Below, piece by piece: positions 8,303 through 17,623 of a DNA stretch of 64,000 nt. The translations under genes were made by a program, and so were the position numbers. Each line of letters starts with the position of its first letter. Position 1 is the stretch's first letter. The stretch is from Isoalcanivorax pacificus W11-5 (GTDB lineage Bacteria > Pseudomonadota > Gammaproteobacteria > Pseudomonadales > Alcanivoracaceae): NCBI RefSeq assembly GCF_000299335.2, contig NZ_CP004387.1, positions 3,488,994-3,552,993 on the forward strand, read 5' to 3'. The notes below the pieces were generated by a model. It worked only from the letters and a program-made list of their open reading frames with translations. It was not told the DNA's origin and did no database searches.

Positions 8303-9229
8303 TCAGGGCGTGCGGAAATGATCCCAGCCGGCGGGCAATGCCGTCAGCGGCATGCCGTCGCGGCCCAGGACCGCGAGGCCGGTTTCGCTGCGAATACGGC
8401 CAATCTGCACCGCATCGCGGGGCAGGTTGAAGCCGGGCAACAGGGTAAACAGCAACAGGTAGTCATCGCCACCGGCGAGTTGCGCCCGGAGCACGGCCTC
8501 CTCACTGCCCCAGCCGGACAACGCGTCGGAGACCGGCAACTGCGTCAGCAACAGTTCGGCGCCGACACCGCTTTCATCAAGCACATGCCCCAGATCGGCC
8601 AGCAGACCATCCGAGATGTCGATGCAGGCGCTGGCCACACCACGCAGCTTCTGCCCCAGCGCCAGTTGCGGCTGTGGCCGGCAAAAGCGTGCGCTCAGCA
8701 GGCCATCACGCACACCCGCCTGCCACTGGGCCAGCCCCGCCGCCGCTTCGCCGGGTACACCGGCGATACAGATGCGGTCGCCGGGCCGGGCACCGCTGCG
8801 CAACAGGGCGCGGCCCGCCGGCACCTCGCCGGTCACCTGCACCGTGATCATCAGCGGGCCACGCACCGTGTCGCCACCCACCAGCGCAATGCCGGCCTGT
8901 TCGGCCAGTGCATAGAAACCATCACAGAAAGCCTCCAGCCAGTCGGCGGAGGCATCGGGCAGGGACAGGCTGAGCAGGCACCAGCGTGGCGTGGCCCCCA
9001 TGGCGGCCAGGTCGGAAAGATTCACGGCCAGGCTGCGCCAGCCGATGTCGGCCGCCGGCAGGTCCTCGGGGAAATGCCGGCCGCTGATCAGGGTGTCGAT
9101 GCTCATCACCAGCTCACAACCCGGCGAGGGCGCGAGCACCGCACCATCGTCGCCCGGCCCCAGCACCACGCCCGCCCCGTGGCCGGCGCGCTGGCGAAAG
9201 AACTGCCGGATCAGCGCGAATTCATCCAT
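8303..9229 (-). CDS. thiL: Thiamine-monophosphate kinase
   Basis: ThiL phosphorylates thiamine monophosphate to the cofactor thiamine diphosphate. The protein of about 308 residues has the PurM-like fold motifs: EFALIRQFF, GPGDDGAVL, SIDTLISGRHF, the LVGGDTVRG loop, CIDISDGLLADLGH and LAGGDDYLLLF. The start at ATG 9229 (MDEFALIR) fits the family; an in-frame GTG lies at 9241. It sits between nusB and pgpA, as in most gammaproteobacteria. The product is the cofactor of Dxs, encoded nearby. Confidence 0.95.
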   Translation of the reverse strand: MDEFALIRQFFRQRAGHGAGVVLGPGDDGAVLAPSPGCELVMSIDTLISGRHFPEDLPAADIGWRSLAVNLSDLAAMGATPRWCLLSLSLPDASADWLEAFCDGFYALAEQAGIALVGGDTVRGPLMITVQVTGEVPAGRALLRSGARPGDRICIAGVPGEAAAGLAQWQAGVRDGLLSARFCRPQPQLALGQKLRGVASACIDISDGLLADLGHVLDESGVGAELLLTQLPVSDALSGWGSEEAVLRAQLAGGDDYLLLFTLLPGFNLPRDAVQIGRIRSETGLAVLGRDGMPLTALPAGWDHFRTP

Positions 9230-9247
9230 GGCTGGGGTCACCCCGTC

Positions 9248-9688
9248 TCAGCGGGCTGCGATTTCCACCTGGCGGCACTTGCGCGCCACCTTGTCGAGCA
9301 CGCCGTTGACGTACTTGAAGGAATCATCAGCACCGAACAGCTTGGCCAGCTCGATGCCTTCGTTGATCACCACGCGATACGGCACATCGATCCGGTCCAG
9401 CAGTTCGAACGTGCCGATGCGCAGAATCACTTTCTCGATCTGCGACAGTTCCTGCACCTTGCGGTCCAGGGCCGGTGCAAACAGCGCGTCGAGTTCATCG
9501 ACACGGGCCGGCACGCCGTGCAACAGGGCATGAAAATAGTCCAGGTCGACTTTTTTCATGTCGTTCTCGGCACGGAAATGCGCTTCGATTTCGTTCAGCG
9601 GCTGCCCGGCGAGCTGCCACTGGTACAGCGCCTGCAACGCAAACCGGCGCGCCTTGCGGCGCGCCGAGGGCGAAGTGAGTGTCGTCAT
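9248..9688 (-). CDS. nusB: Transcription antitermination factor NusB
   Basis: NusB pairs with NusE (S10) to bind boxA RNA and suppress termination in rRNA operons. The 146 residues show the basic [16 protein letters not shown] start, [13 protein letters not shown], the [16 protein letters not shown] helix and the conserved [13 protein letters not shown] followed by [14 protein letters not shown]. Its ATG shares one base with the ribH stop (TGATG), so the two genes are translationally coupled. Confidence 0.97.
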   Translation of the reverse strand: MTTLTSPSARRKARRFALQALYQWQLAGQPLNEIEAHFRAENDMKKVDLDYFHALLHGVPARVDELDALFAPALDRKVQELSQIEKVILRIGTFELLDRIDVPYRVVINEGIELAKLFGADDSFKYVNGVLDKVARKCRQVEIAAR

Positions 9689-10158
9689 CAGAGTTGCTTC
9701 AGCAGGCTGACCATTTCCAGCGCGGACAACGCCGCTTCGGCGCCTTTATTGCCCGCCTTGGTGCCAGAACGCTCGATGGCCTGCTCGATGTTTTCCACCG
9801 TCAGCACACCAAAGGCCACCGGCACGCCGGTGCTGTTCTGGATCGCCGCGATCCCCTTGGCTGCTTCACCCGCCACATATTCAAAATGCGCGGTACCGCC
9901 CCGGATCACCGCCCCGAGGGCGATCAGCGCGTCGTAATTGCCCTTGTCGGCCAGGCGCTTGACCGCCACCGGCAGCTCCCACGCACCCGGCACGCGGATG
10001 ATCTCGATGTCCGTGGGCGCGATGCCATGCCGCACCAGTGCATCCACCGCACCTTCCAGCAACGCCTCGACGACGAAGCTGTTGAAACGGGCCACAACGA
10101 TGCCGAAACGGCCGCTGACGCCGGTGAAGGTGCCTTCTATGGTCTTGATGTCTTTCAT
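9688..10158 (-). CDS. ribH: 6,7-dimethyl-8-ribityllumazine synthase
   Basis: RibH condenses the RibB product with the ribitylamino-pyrimidine to form lumazine, the last step before riboflavin synthase. The 156-residue protein has [33 protein letters not shown], the [20 protein letters not shown] active-site segment with its catalytic His, and [14 protein letters not shown] 10158 (MKDIKTIEG) is chosen because AAGGG lies upstream and it matches family length. The other riboflavin genes lie more than 4 kb away, beyond opgGH and yceH. Confidence 0.96.
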   Translation of the reverse strand: MKDIKTIEGTFTGVSGRFGIVVARFNSFVVEALLEGAVDALVRHGIAPTDIEIIRVPGAWELPVAVKRLADKGNYDALIALGAVIRGGTAHFEYVAGEAAKGIAAIQNSTGVPVAFGVLTVENIEQAIERSGTKAGNKGAEAALSALEMVSLLKQL

Positions 10159-10223
10159 GTCGAACCCTTGCTTGCTGACGGACAACCGGCCGCACAAGCG
10201 CGGCGGACGGCAAAACGGCGACT

Positions 10224-10242
10224 ATTGTACCGCTATAAGCGG
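10224..10242 (-). promoter_or_regulatory. Possible ribH promoter
   Basis: On the minus strand, TACAAT (10229-10224) directly follows a small palindrome, CCGCT-ATA-AGCGG (10230-10242). This lies 66 bases before the ribH start, in the only gap between opgH and ribH. No good -35 box is seen. A local promoter would be needed if ribH is no longer read from the upstream rib genes. Confidence 0.3.
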
Positions 10243-10279
10243 CTTGAGTATGTACCGCCATGGGTGCCCGCCATGCCGT

Positions 10280-12160
10280 TCAGAGCGCCTGTGTCGGCAT
10301 CCGGACCGGCTGCTCCGGCGGCAACGCCGGCAGCGGCGCGTGCTGCGGCAGCGCCGGGGGGGCCGACAATCGCGCGGCGACCGCCTGCAGGACCGGCTCG
10401 GGCGCAGCCTCATCCGGGCTGACGAACACCCCCAGCCTGCGCATCACCCGCCCCAGCGTCAGGCTGCTGGAATAACGCACGATCGGTGCCGCCAGGACCA
10501 GCCCGGCGAGAATCGGCGTCAGCCACCAGAAGAACACCGGCGCCACCCACCAGGTGAACAGCCCCCAGACCAGGGCCACCAGGGTAGCGGCCAGCGTGCG
10601 ACGCAATGCCTCGCCCCAGGGCACCGGCCGCCCTTCGCGCACCTGCGCATCCCAGCTGACGTTGCGGCCGAGCAGAATGCTGATCACGAACCAGGCGTGA
10701 AACACCATCATCAATGGCGCGATCAGGATTGCGAACAGCATTTCCACCAGCGCACCGCAGAGGATACGCCAGGCACCACCGAAGGCCCGGCGCCGGTCCC
10801 GCAATGCGATCAGCACACCCAGCACTTTGGGCAGCAACAGCAGCACCACCGTGATGACCACCAGCGAAACGATCAGCCCGATGCGGACGATCGGCCAGTC
10901 CGGAAACAGCTGATAGGCATTGGCAAAATAGATTTCGCTGTGCAGCGCACGAAATACCGCATCCACGGTACTGAGCACCAGCATCAGCAACCACAGCAGC
11001 GAGGCGATATAGGCCACCGCACCAAACAGGAAATGCAGCCGGCTGACCGGGTGCAGCCCCGCCGCACCGAGCAGCCCCAGATGCTGGATATTGCCCTGCA
11101 CCCAGCGCCGGTCACGCTTGGCATAATCCAGCATGTTGCTCGGCACTTCTTCGTAACTGCCACCGAGATCGGCGCGCAACAACACCTGCCAGCCGGCACG
11201 GCGCAGCATCGCCGCCTCGACAAAATCGTGACTGAGAATATCGCCGCCCAGCGGCGGTTTGCCTGGCAGCGACGGCAGGCCACAGTGTTCGACAAAGGCG
11301 CGTACACGAATGATCGCGTTATGGCCCCAGTAGTTGGCCGCGTCCATCTGCCAGAAGCTCATGCCGGTGGCCAGCATGGGGCTGTAGAGCGCCGCAGCAA
11401 ACTGCACGAAACGCCCGAAAAAGGTGGTGGAGCGCACCGGTATCGGCACCGTCTGGATCAGCGCGCAACGCGGATTGGCCTGCATCAGGCGCACCAGGTC
11501 GAGCAGGCAGCGGGCACGCATCACGCTGTCGGCATCCAGCACGATCATGTGCTCGTACCGGCTGCCCCAGCGCTCGCAGAAATCCTTCAGGTTGCCCACC
11601 TTGCGGCCGACATTGCGTGTGCGGCGGCGATAGAACACACGCTCGCGCAACGCGGCCGGCAGCCGCTCGCACAGCGCACGCCAGGCAGCACGCTCAGCAC
11701 CGGCGACCTGTTCATCGGTGCTGTCACTGAGCAGGAAGAAATCGAAATGCGACGCTTCGCCGGCGGCGTCCAGATCACGCAGCGTTGCCTCAAAGCCGGC
11801 GATCACCCGGTGCGTATCTTCGTTGTAGACCGGCATGACCAGCGCCGTGCGGGTCTGAATCGGTGTCGCCGGGACCGGCGCCTGTCGCGCCAGGGTCAGC
11901 GGATCGCGCCGCAGCCACTGCAACAGGAAGCCCGCCACCGCACTCCAGAACGACACCACGATCCAGCCGAAGGTGACCACGAACAGCAACAGGATCACTA
12001 CCTCCAGCACCGTCAGGCTGTTGGCGCGCAAAATGTCCAGCATCAGCAGTGCGCCCCCGAGCGTGCTCAGGATCGCGAGTGTGAAAAACACTGGCCGGCG
12101 CCAGAGGGCGCCGGGGAACCTGATCTGTTGCCGGGCAGCCGGCGGCATGGCGGCGGTCAT
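10280..12160 (-). CDS. opgH: Osmoregulated periplasmic glucan glucosyltransferase
   Basis: OpgH is the inner-membrane glycosyltransferase that makes the beta-glucan backbone of osmoregulated periplasmic glucans from UDP-glucose. The GT2 domain shows MPVYNEDTHRVIAGFEA, the acidic VLDADSVM motif and the RRWVQGNIQH motif. Membrane helices flank it (from PVFFTLAILSTLGGALLMLDI, and several after IASLLWLLMLVLSTVDAVF). At 626 residues it is about 220 shorter than E. coli OpgH, lacking most of the cytoplasmic N-terminal extension. ATG 12160 follows the opgG stop by one base and has GGTGG upstream; ATG 12175 is an alternative. Confidence 0.93.
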   Translation of the reverse strand: MTAAMPPAARQQIRFPGALWRRPVFFTLAILSTLGGALLMLDILRANSLTVLEVVILLLFVVTFGWIVVSFWSAVAGFLLQWLRRDPLTLARQAPVPATPIQTRTALVMPVYNEDTHRVIAGFEATLRDLDAAGEASHFDFFLLSDSTDEQVAGAERAAWRALCERLPAALRERVFYRRRTRNVGRKVGNLKDFCERWGSRYEHMIVLDADSVMRARCLLDLVRLMQANPRCALIQTVPIPVRSTTFFGRFVQFAAALYSPMLATGMSFWQMDAANYWGHNAIIRVRAFVEHCGLPSLPGKPPLGGDILSHDFVEAAMLRRAGWQVLLRADLGGSYEEVPSNMLDYAKRDRRWVQGNIQHLGLLGAAGLHPVSRLHFLFGAVAYIASLLWLLMLVLSTVDAVFRALHSEIYFANAYQLFPDWPIVRIGLIVSLVVITVVLLLLPKVLGVLIALRDRRRAFGGAWRILCGALVEMLFAILIAPLMMVFHAWFVISILLGRNVSWDAQVREGRPVPWGEALRRTLAATLVALVWGLFTWWVAPVFFWWLTPILAGLVLAAPIVRYSSSLTLGRVMRRLGVFVSPDEAAPEPVLQAVAARLSAPPALPQHAPLPALPPEQPVRMPTQAL

Positions 12161-12161
12161 G

Positions 12162-13730
12162 TCAGTCCACCGCATCCGGCGACCAGAGATAGCTCCAGAC
12201 TTCCGTCAGCCGCTGGCCTCTCAGGCTCAGGTACAGGCGCATGTCCACGACATCGCTGTCTTGCGGATCGAGTTTGAAAATGGCGCGCCAGGTCTTGCCG
12301 TCCGGCAGGCGTTGCACATGCAGATCGCGCACCTTGCCGACGGCATGGGAAAGCTCTGCGTCCAGCGGCGTATCCGGCGACAGGCTGGCCAGTTCGCCGC
12401 CGCGAAAATCCACCACGAACTGCCGTACGCTGCGGGGTGGCGGATCGGGTTGCCCCGGCACCGCGCCCCACCCGATCCGGGTACGTAACACCGAGCCCAG
12501 TGCATGCTCGGCCACCTGCGCATCCACCGATCGCAAACGATAGGCATAGCGGCGGCTTTCGCCCGCCTTCATCGGTGCGTCCGGCACCCAGTAGCTGACG
12601 ATGTTGTCGTTCACTTCCGAGTCAGTGGGGATTTCCACCAGTTCCACCCGGCCCTTGCCCCAGTCCCCTTCGGGGATCACCCACAGACCGGGACGGCGCT
12701 CGTAGGCCGCCTCCATGTCCTGGTAATGATCAAAACGGCGGTCCCGTTGCAGCAGGCCAAAGCCGCGCGGGTTTTCGTCCATCATGGACGTGACGCGCAG
12801 CGTGCGCGGATTATTCAGCGGGCGCCAGATCCATTCGTTCTGGCCGGTCAGCACCTGCAGGCCATCCGAATCATGCACTTCCGGCCGGAAATCATCGACG
12901 AAACGGGTGCCGTTCTCACCGTGATGGAACATGCTGGTCAACGGTGCAATCCCGAGCTTGGCAATATCCCTGCGCGCAAACAGGCGTGCATCGACACGCA
13001 TGCCGGTGGGCGCACCGGGCTGGATTTCGAACCAGTAGGCGCCGGTCACGGAGGGGCTGTCGAGCAGTGCAAAAATGATCAGCCGAGTGTCGTCCGCCCG
13101 CGGCTGCACCAGCCAGAATTCACGAAAGGCAGGAAACTCCTCGCCCTGTGGTGCGGCGGTGTCCACGGCCAGCCCGCGCGCAGACAGGCCATAGGCCTGG
13201 CCCGGGCCGACCAGACGGAAATAGGACGCGCCCTGGAACACCAGGAATTCGTCTTTGTACTCCTCGGTATTGAGCGGGTAATGCACCCGGAAACCGGCGT
13301 AACCGAGTGTCTCCGGCGCTTCATCCGCCAGCCCGGCTGCCTTGCCGTCATAGCGGAAACGCGCGCGCTCGAACGGCAGCGCAGCGACTTTGTTTTCTGC
13401 CACGACATTGATGCGCACCGGTTCCCGATACAGAAAACCGGGATGGAATAACTGTACTTCAAACAACGCCTGGTCGTGCCAGAGCGCCTGTTCCGGACGA
13501 AAGCGGATTGAGCGGTACTGCTGATAATCCATGTTCGCCAGCGACTCCGGCATGTCCGTGGCCGCAGGTTTGAAATCTTCCTGCGCCAGCTCACGGGCGC
13601 GTTCCTCGACACGCTGGAACAGAGCACCGGTGTCCACATTGCGATTGGAGGCCCGCACCATATCCTCGGCCCACCCCTGCGTCACCAGCAGCAGGCTGCA
13701 CAACAGGCCGATCATGACATGACGAATCAT
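12162..13730 (-). CDS. opgG: Periplasmic glucan biosynthesis protein OpgG
   Basis: OpgG is the periplasmic partner of OpgH, needed to make or branch the glucan backbone. The 522-residue protein begins with a Sec signal peptide (MIRHVMIGLLCSLLLVTQGW, cleavage after A). It has the family segments YQQYRSIRFRPEQALW, FQVQLFHPG-like FEVQLFHPG, PLNTEEYKDEFLVFQGASYFR and TSMFHHGENGT. ATG 13730 has AAGGAG eight bases upstream; a longer frame to 13832 lacks a signal peptide and is rejected. It forms a tight pair with opgH. Confidence 0.94.
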   Translation of the reverse strand: MIRHVMIGLLCSLLLVTQGWAEDMVRASNRNVDTGALFQRVEERARELAQEDFKPAATDMPESLANMDYQQYRSIRFRPEQALWHDQALFEVQLFHPGFLYREPVRINVVAENKVAALPFERARFRYDGKAAGLADEAPETLGYAGFRVHYPLNTEEYKDEFLVFQGASYFRLVGPGQAYGLSARGLAVDTAAPQGEEFPAFREFWLVQPRADDTRLIIFALLDSPSVTGAYWFEIQPGAPTGMRVDARLFARRDIAKLGIAPLTSMFHHGENGTRFVDDFRPEVHDSDGLQVLTGQNEWIWRPLNNPRTLRVTSMMDENPRGFGLLQRDRRFDHYQDMEAAYERRPGLWVIPEGDWGKGRVELVEIPTDSEVNDNIVSYWVPDAPMKAGESRRYAYRLRSVDAQVAEHALGSVLRTRIGWGAVPGQPDPPPRSVRQFVVDFRGGELASLSPDTPLDAELSHAVGKVRDLHVQRLPDGKTWRAIFKLDPQDSDVVDMRLYLSLRGQRLTEVWSYLWSPDAVD

Positions 13731-13967
13731 CCAGAAGTCTCCTTTGGCCGCCCCGGGTGGATTGCAAGGCACAGCCCTGCGGGGATTCCATACACGACAT
13801 TGCGGACGTCCTGACGAGGCAGGCAGAGACACGGGGGTGGTAACGCAAGATAGTTGCCGGACACCATCGGGACGCAGCGAAAAACACTGCCTGAATGTAA
13901 CGCAGCCACAGGCACGAACGCCGGCTGCGAGCCGGCATTTGTTAATGTTTTACGATAAAAGAGGGGG
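13731..13967. other. Intergenic region between opgG and yceH
   Basis: No gene is seen in these 237 bases. Both flanking genes read leftward, so the opgGH promoter should lie here. An AT-richer patch near 13938-13965 lies directly after yceH, but no clear -10/-35 pair or hairpin with a T-run was found. Confidence 0.3.
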
Positions 13968-14609
13968 TCAGTGGCGGGATGCCAGCAGCTCGGCCAGTTG
14001 TGCTTCCAGGGCCCTGACGCGCTCTTCCAGCAACGCCAGGCGATCTTCCCCGGCGGACGCCGAACGCGGCATAGAGGCCAGGGCCTGCAGGTCGGGCTCG
14101 CCGGCCATGCGGTGCAGATAACGGTCTTCGCGCTGGCCGCTCTGGCGTGGCAACAGCATCACCAGCCCTTTGCTGGCCAGCCGTGACAACTGGTGCGCCA
14201 CCTGTTCGGTGTCATCAAAGGCATGCATGCGCTGGCTGCGGGTAAAGAGTTCGTTCAGTGTCTGTGGGCCGCGCAGCAACAGCAGCCCAAGCAGTATCTG
14301 TTGTGCGTGCACCAGCTCGAATGTCTTTTCCGCGCGATGTTCCCAACGGTCTGCGCGGGCACCGCTGACCCGGCGTACCAATGCTCGTTTTTCGAGCTGG
14401 TACAACGCCTGCCCGATCTCGCCAGTGTCCAGCTGCATGACCGGGTCGCGGCTGGTTTTCTGATTGCAGGCTACCTGCAACGCGTTCAGTGTCAGCGGAT
14501 AGACTTCCGGCGTTGTCGCTTCTTTCTCGATCAGACACCCGAGCACACGGACTTCGTTGTCCGTCAGCGGTTCGGCGTCCCGGGGGGCGGTGGTATCGTG
14601 CTCATCCAT
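13968..14609 (-). CDS. yceH: YceH family protein (DUF480)
   Basis: The 213-residue protein belongs to the YceH family, which has two winged-helix domains and unknown function. Family marks are [41 protein letters not shown], the [20 protein letters not shown] segment and [20 protein letters not shown]. The C-terminus is a short coiled coil ([16 protein letters not shown]). It lies between ribBX and opgG, all on the minus strand. Clustering with opgGH also occurs near these genes in enterobacteria. Confidence 0.9.
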   Translation of the reverse strand: MDEHDTTAPRDAEPLTDNEVRVLGCLIEKEATTPEVYPLTLNALQVACNQKTSRDPVMQLDTGEIGQALYQLEKRALVRRVSGARADRWEHRAEKTFELVHAQQILLGLLLLRGPQTLNELFTRSQRMHAFDDTEQVAHQLSRLASKGLVMLLPRQSGQREDRYLHRMAGEPDLQALASMPRSASAGEDRLALLEERVRALEAQLAELLASRH

Positions 14610-14658
14610 GGTGTGGCTCTCTCACAGTGCGCTCACAGTCCGCTCACAACTCGCCGCA

Positions 14659-15771
14659 TCACTGCACCGGTGGTTCCACGTATTCGACGATTTCCAGATC
14701 GAAACCGGACAGCGCATTGAAACGCATCGGCGAACTGAGCAGGCGCATGCGCCGCACACCCAGCTCACGCAGAATCTGCGAGCCGGTGCCGATATTGCGA
14801 TAGGCCGGCCCCCCGGTGCGCGGCTGGCGGCGCTGGCCGGAAAAATACTCGTTGACCATCATCTGTACATCGTTGGAAACGTAGTCCTGGCCAAGAATGA
14901 TCACGACACCGGCTTCGCTCTGCGACACCTCTTCCAGCACGCGATGCATGTTCCAGCCGGTGCGGCCATCCATCTTGGCACTCATCAGGTCACGCAACGG
15001 ATCGACGAGATGCACACGCACCGTGGTCACGACTTCCGGCGACAGCTCGCCTTTCACCAGTGCCACATGCGTCATGTCATCGACGGTATCGCGGAAAGTC
15101 ACCAGGCGGAAATCGCCGTACCAGGTCGGCAGGATGTTATCGCTGACCCGCTCCACGGTTTTTTCGTGCAGCATGCGGTACTCGATCAGGTCGGCGATGG
15201 TGCCGATCTTGATGTTGTGTTCCTCGGCGAATTTTTCCAGATCAGGACGGCGCGCCATGGTGCCGTCTTCATTGATGATTTCGCAGATCACGCCCATCGG
15301 GGCGCAGCCGGCCAGCGCCGGCAGGTCACAGGCTGCCTCGGTGTGCCCGGCACGGTGCAGCACACCACCCGGCTCGGCCATCAGCGGAAAGATATGTCCT
15401 GGTTGCACGATATCCGCCGGCTTGGCATCCGGGGCTGCGGCGGCCTGCACGGTGCGGGCGCGGTCGGCGGCCGAAATACCCGTGGTCACGCCTTCGGCGG
15501 CTTCGATGGAAACGGTGAACTTGGTGCCAAACCCGGAGCCGTTGCGTTGCACCATCAATGGCAGGTTGAGCTGTTCGCAACGCTCACGGCTCATCGGCAT
15601 GCACACCAGGCCGCGCGCGTACTTGATCATGAAATTGATGGCTTCCGGCGTGCAATGCTCGGCCGCCATCAGCAGATCGCCTTCGTTTTCGCGATCCTCG
15701 TCGTCCATGAGGATGACCATGCGTCCGGCACGGATGTCGTCGATCAGTTCCTGGACTGTATTCAATGTCAT
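14659..15771 (-). CDS. ribBX: DHBP synthase with degenerate GTP cyclohydrolase II domain
   Basis: The N-terminal RibB domain (about residues 1-205) makes 3,4-dihydroxy-2-butanone 4-phosphate from ribulose 5-phosphate. It shows DDEDRENEGDLLMAAEHCTP, PGHIFPLMA and the RAGHTEAACDL loop. The C-terminal part resembles RibA, but the three zinc-binding Cys are missing: VRVHLVDPLRDLMS stands where the VRVHSECLTGD-type motif should be. This matches the RibBX variant described in Proteobacteria, whose second domain lacks cyclohydrolase activity. A separate ribA must then exist elsewhere. The gene starts 4 bases after ribE. Confidence 0.9.
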   Translation of the reverse strand: MTLNTVQELIDDIRAGRMVILMDDEDRENEGDLLMAAEHCTPEAINFMIKYARGLVCMPMSRERCEQLNLPLMVQRNGSGFGTKFTVSIEAAEGVTTGISAADRARTVQAAAAPDAKPADIVQPGHIFPLMAEPGGVLHRAGHTEAACDLPALAGCAPMGVICEIINEDGTMARRPDLEKFAEEHNIKIGTIADLIEYRMLHEKTVERVSDNILPTWYGDFRLVTFRDTVDDMTHVALVKGELSPEVVTTVRVHLVDPLRDLMSAKMDGRTGWNMHRVLEEVSQSEAGVVIILGQDYVSNDVQMMVNEYFSGQRRQPRTGGPAYRNIGTGSQILRELGVRRMRLLSSPMRFNALSGFDLEIVEYVEPPVQ

Positions 15772-15775
15772 GCAA

Positions 15776-16441
15776 TCACCTTTTCAGAAAACCGTGTTCG
15801 GCGAGGAACGCCATGGACAGGCCCTCGCCGGCGCCCGGCTCGGCTGCGCGCTCACCCAGCAGCAGCCGCTCGAGATAGCGGGCAATGATATCAACTTCCA
15901 GGTTCACGCGCGTGCCGGCCTGCCAGGTGCCGATGGTGGTCATGTCCTGGGTGTGCGGGATGATGTTCAGCGAGAACACCGCGCCACTGACGCTGTTCAC
16001 CGTAAGGCTGATGCCGTCCACGGTAATCGAGCCCTTCTGGGCGATATAGCGCGCCAGCGCCGCCGGTGCCTCGATATCGATACGGGTGGAGCGGGCATCC
16101 GGGCGCAGGCTGCGCACGGTGCCGACGCCATCCACGTGGCCAGACACCAGGTGGCCGCCGAGGCGCGTGGTCGGCGTGAGGGCCTTTTCCAGGTTCACCA
16201 CCGAGCCGGCCTTGAGGGCGCCCAGCGAGGTCAGCGCCAGGGTTTCGCCCGAGACATCGGCGGTAAAACCGCGCCCCGGCAGGCTGGTGACGGTCAGGCA
16301 AACGCCATTGACGGCGATGGAATCCCCAAGCTGCACGTCGCTCATATCCAGCGCGCCGGTCAGCACGGTCAGCGCCACGTCGCCGCCACGCGGCGCCAGT
16401 GACTGGATTTCACCCTTGGCTTCGATAATGCCGGTAAACAT
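15776..16441 (-). CDS. ribE: Riboflavin synthase alpha subunit
   Basis: RibE converts two lumazine molecules into riboflavin and the pyrimidine precursor. The 221-residue protein has the duplicated barrel: MFTGIIEAKGEI and DSIAVNGVCLTVT in the first half, GGHLVSGHVDGVG and KGSITVDGISLTVN in the second. It lies between ribD and ribBX in the rib cluster with short gaps, so it is expected to be co-transcribed. Confidence 0.97.
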   Translation of the reverse strand: MFTGIIEAKGEIQSLAPRGGDVALTVLTGALDMSDVQLGDSIAVNGVCLTVTSLPGRGFTADVSGETLALTSLGALKAGSVVNLEKALTPTTRLGGHLVSGHVDGVGTVRSLRPDARSTRIDIEAPAALARYIAQKGSITVDGISLTVNSVSGAVFSLNIIPHTQDMTTIGTWQAGTRVNLEVDIIARYLERLLLGERAAEPGAGEGLSMAFLAEHGFLKR

Positions 16442-16474
16442 GGGGCTCTCCTCACAGAGACGAATCAGGACGCC

Positions 16475-17578
16475 TTATCGGGGCGCGAGCGCATAACACA
16501 AGCGCAGATCAACACCCACCTGGCGCGTGTCGCGCAGGGTGAGCAGGTATTTGTCGGCCATCCTGTCCAGGCCCGGCAGGGCCAGCAATGGCCGTGCCGA
16601 CGATCCAAGCAGCATCGGCGCCATATAGACCACCAGTTCATCGACACAGCCGGCGGCCACAAACGCCCCGGCCAGTTCGGCGCCGGCTTCCACCAGCACT
16701 TCATTACAGCCACGCGCGGCCAGCTCGGCCAGCACCTGCCGTGGCGACCAGTCGCCCGCGAGCACTTCCGCGCCCGCTTCGCGCAGCGCCGGGGCGCCAG
16801 ACGTCTCCTGGGCGGTAAGGATCAGGCACTCACCGTCCGCCTGGATCACGGCGGCGTCCGCCGGCGTGCGCAGCGCGCGATCCAGCACCACACGCAGCGG
16901 CTGGCGCACCGGTGTCGGGCCGTAATCGCTGAATTGCCAGGTGGCCGGGCGCACCGTCAGGGACGGGGCATCCGCCAGCACAGTGCCGATGCCGGTGACA
17001 ATCGCCGAGGAGCGGGCACGCAGGCGCTGCACATCCTCGCGCGCCTCGGCGCCGGTGATCCATTGTGATTCGCCGGAGGCCATGGCGGTGCGACCATCCA
17101 CGCTCATGGCCAGCTTGACCCGCACCCAGGGCAGGCCCTGTTCCATGCGCCGAATAAAGCCGGGATTCAGGGCGCGGGCCGCGTCTTCCAGCACACCGCA
17201 TTCCACCTCGATGCCCGCGTCTCGCAAGCGGGCCAGGCCCTGGCCTGCCACTTGCGGGTTCGGGTCCTGCATGGCTGCCACCACACGCGCCACGCCAGCC
17301 TCGACCAGTGCGTCCGCGCAGGGGCCGGTGCGGCCGGTGTGCGAGCAGGGTTCCAGCGTCACGTAGCAGGTGGCGCCGCGCGCCTGTTCCCCGGCAGTTG
17401 CCAGGGCGTGGCGTTCGGCATGCGGCTCGCCGGCGCGCTGGTGCCAGCCTTCGCCCACGATCATGCCGTTACGCACCAGCACGCAGCCCACGCGCGGATT
17501 CGGATCGGTGGTGTGCAGGCCGCGCCGCGCCAGGTACAACGCGCGGCTCATGTATTCGCGGTCGGAGCTGTTGGCCAT
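16475..17578 (-). CDS. ribD: Bifunctional riboflavin deaminase/reductase
   Basis: RibD deaminates the GTP-derived pyrimidine and then reduces its ribosyl side chain. The N-terminal zinc deaminase domain shows EPHAERHAL and the PCSHTGRTGPC motif. The C-terminal reductase domain starts near LPWVRVKLAMSVDGRTAM and includes QWITGAEAREDVQRLRARS. Length is 367 residues. GGAG lies upstream of the ATG at 17578. nrdR precedes it, 45 bases away. Confidence 0.96.
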   Translation of the reverse strand: MANSSDREYMSRALYLARRGLHTTDPNPRVGCVLVRNGMIVGEGWHQRAGEPHAERHALATAGEQARGATCYVTLEPCSHTGRTGPCADALVEAGVARVVAAMQDPNPQVAGQGLARLRDAGIEVECGVLEDAARALNPGFIRRMEQGLPWVRVKLAMSVDGRTAMASGESQWITGAEAREDVQRLRARSSAIVTGIGTVLADAPSLTVRPATWQFSDYGPTPVRQPLRVVLDRALRTPADAAVIQADGECLILTAQETSGAPALREAGAEVLAGDWSPRQVLAELAARGCNEVLVEAGAELAGAFVAAGCVDELVVYMAPMLLGSSARPLLALPGLDRMADKYLLTLRDTRQVGVDLRLCYALAPR

Positions 17579-17623
17579 GGGGACTCCGTGTGAAAAGCGC
17601 GCTGCCCGGCCAGGCTCGGGCAG

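Noticed and set aside
10159-10279. Possible FMN riboswitch before ribH
   Set aside because: None of the conserved FMN-element segments is present; only a small palindrome and a -10-like box are seen.
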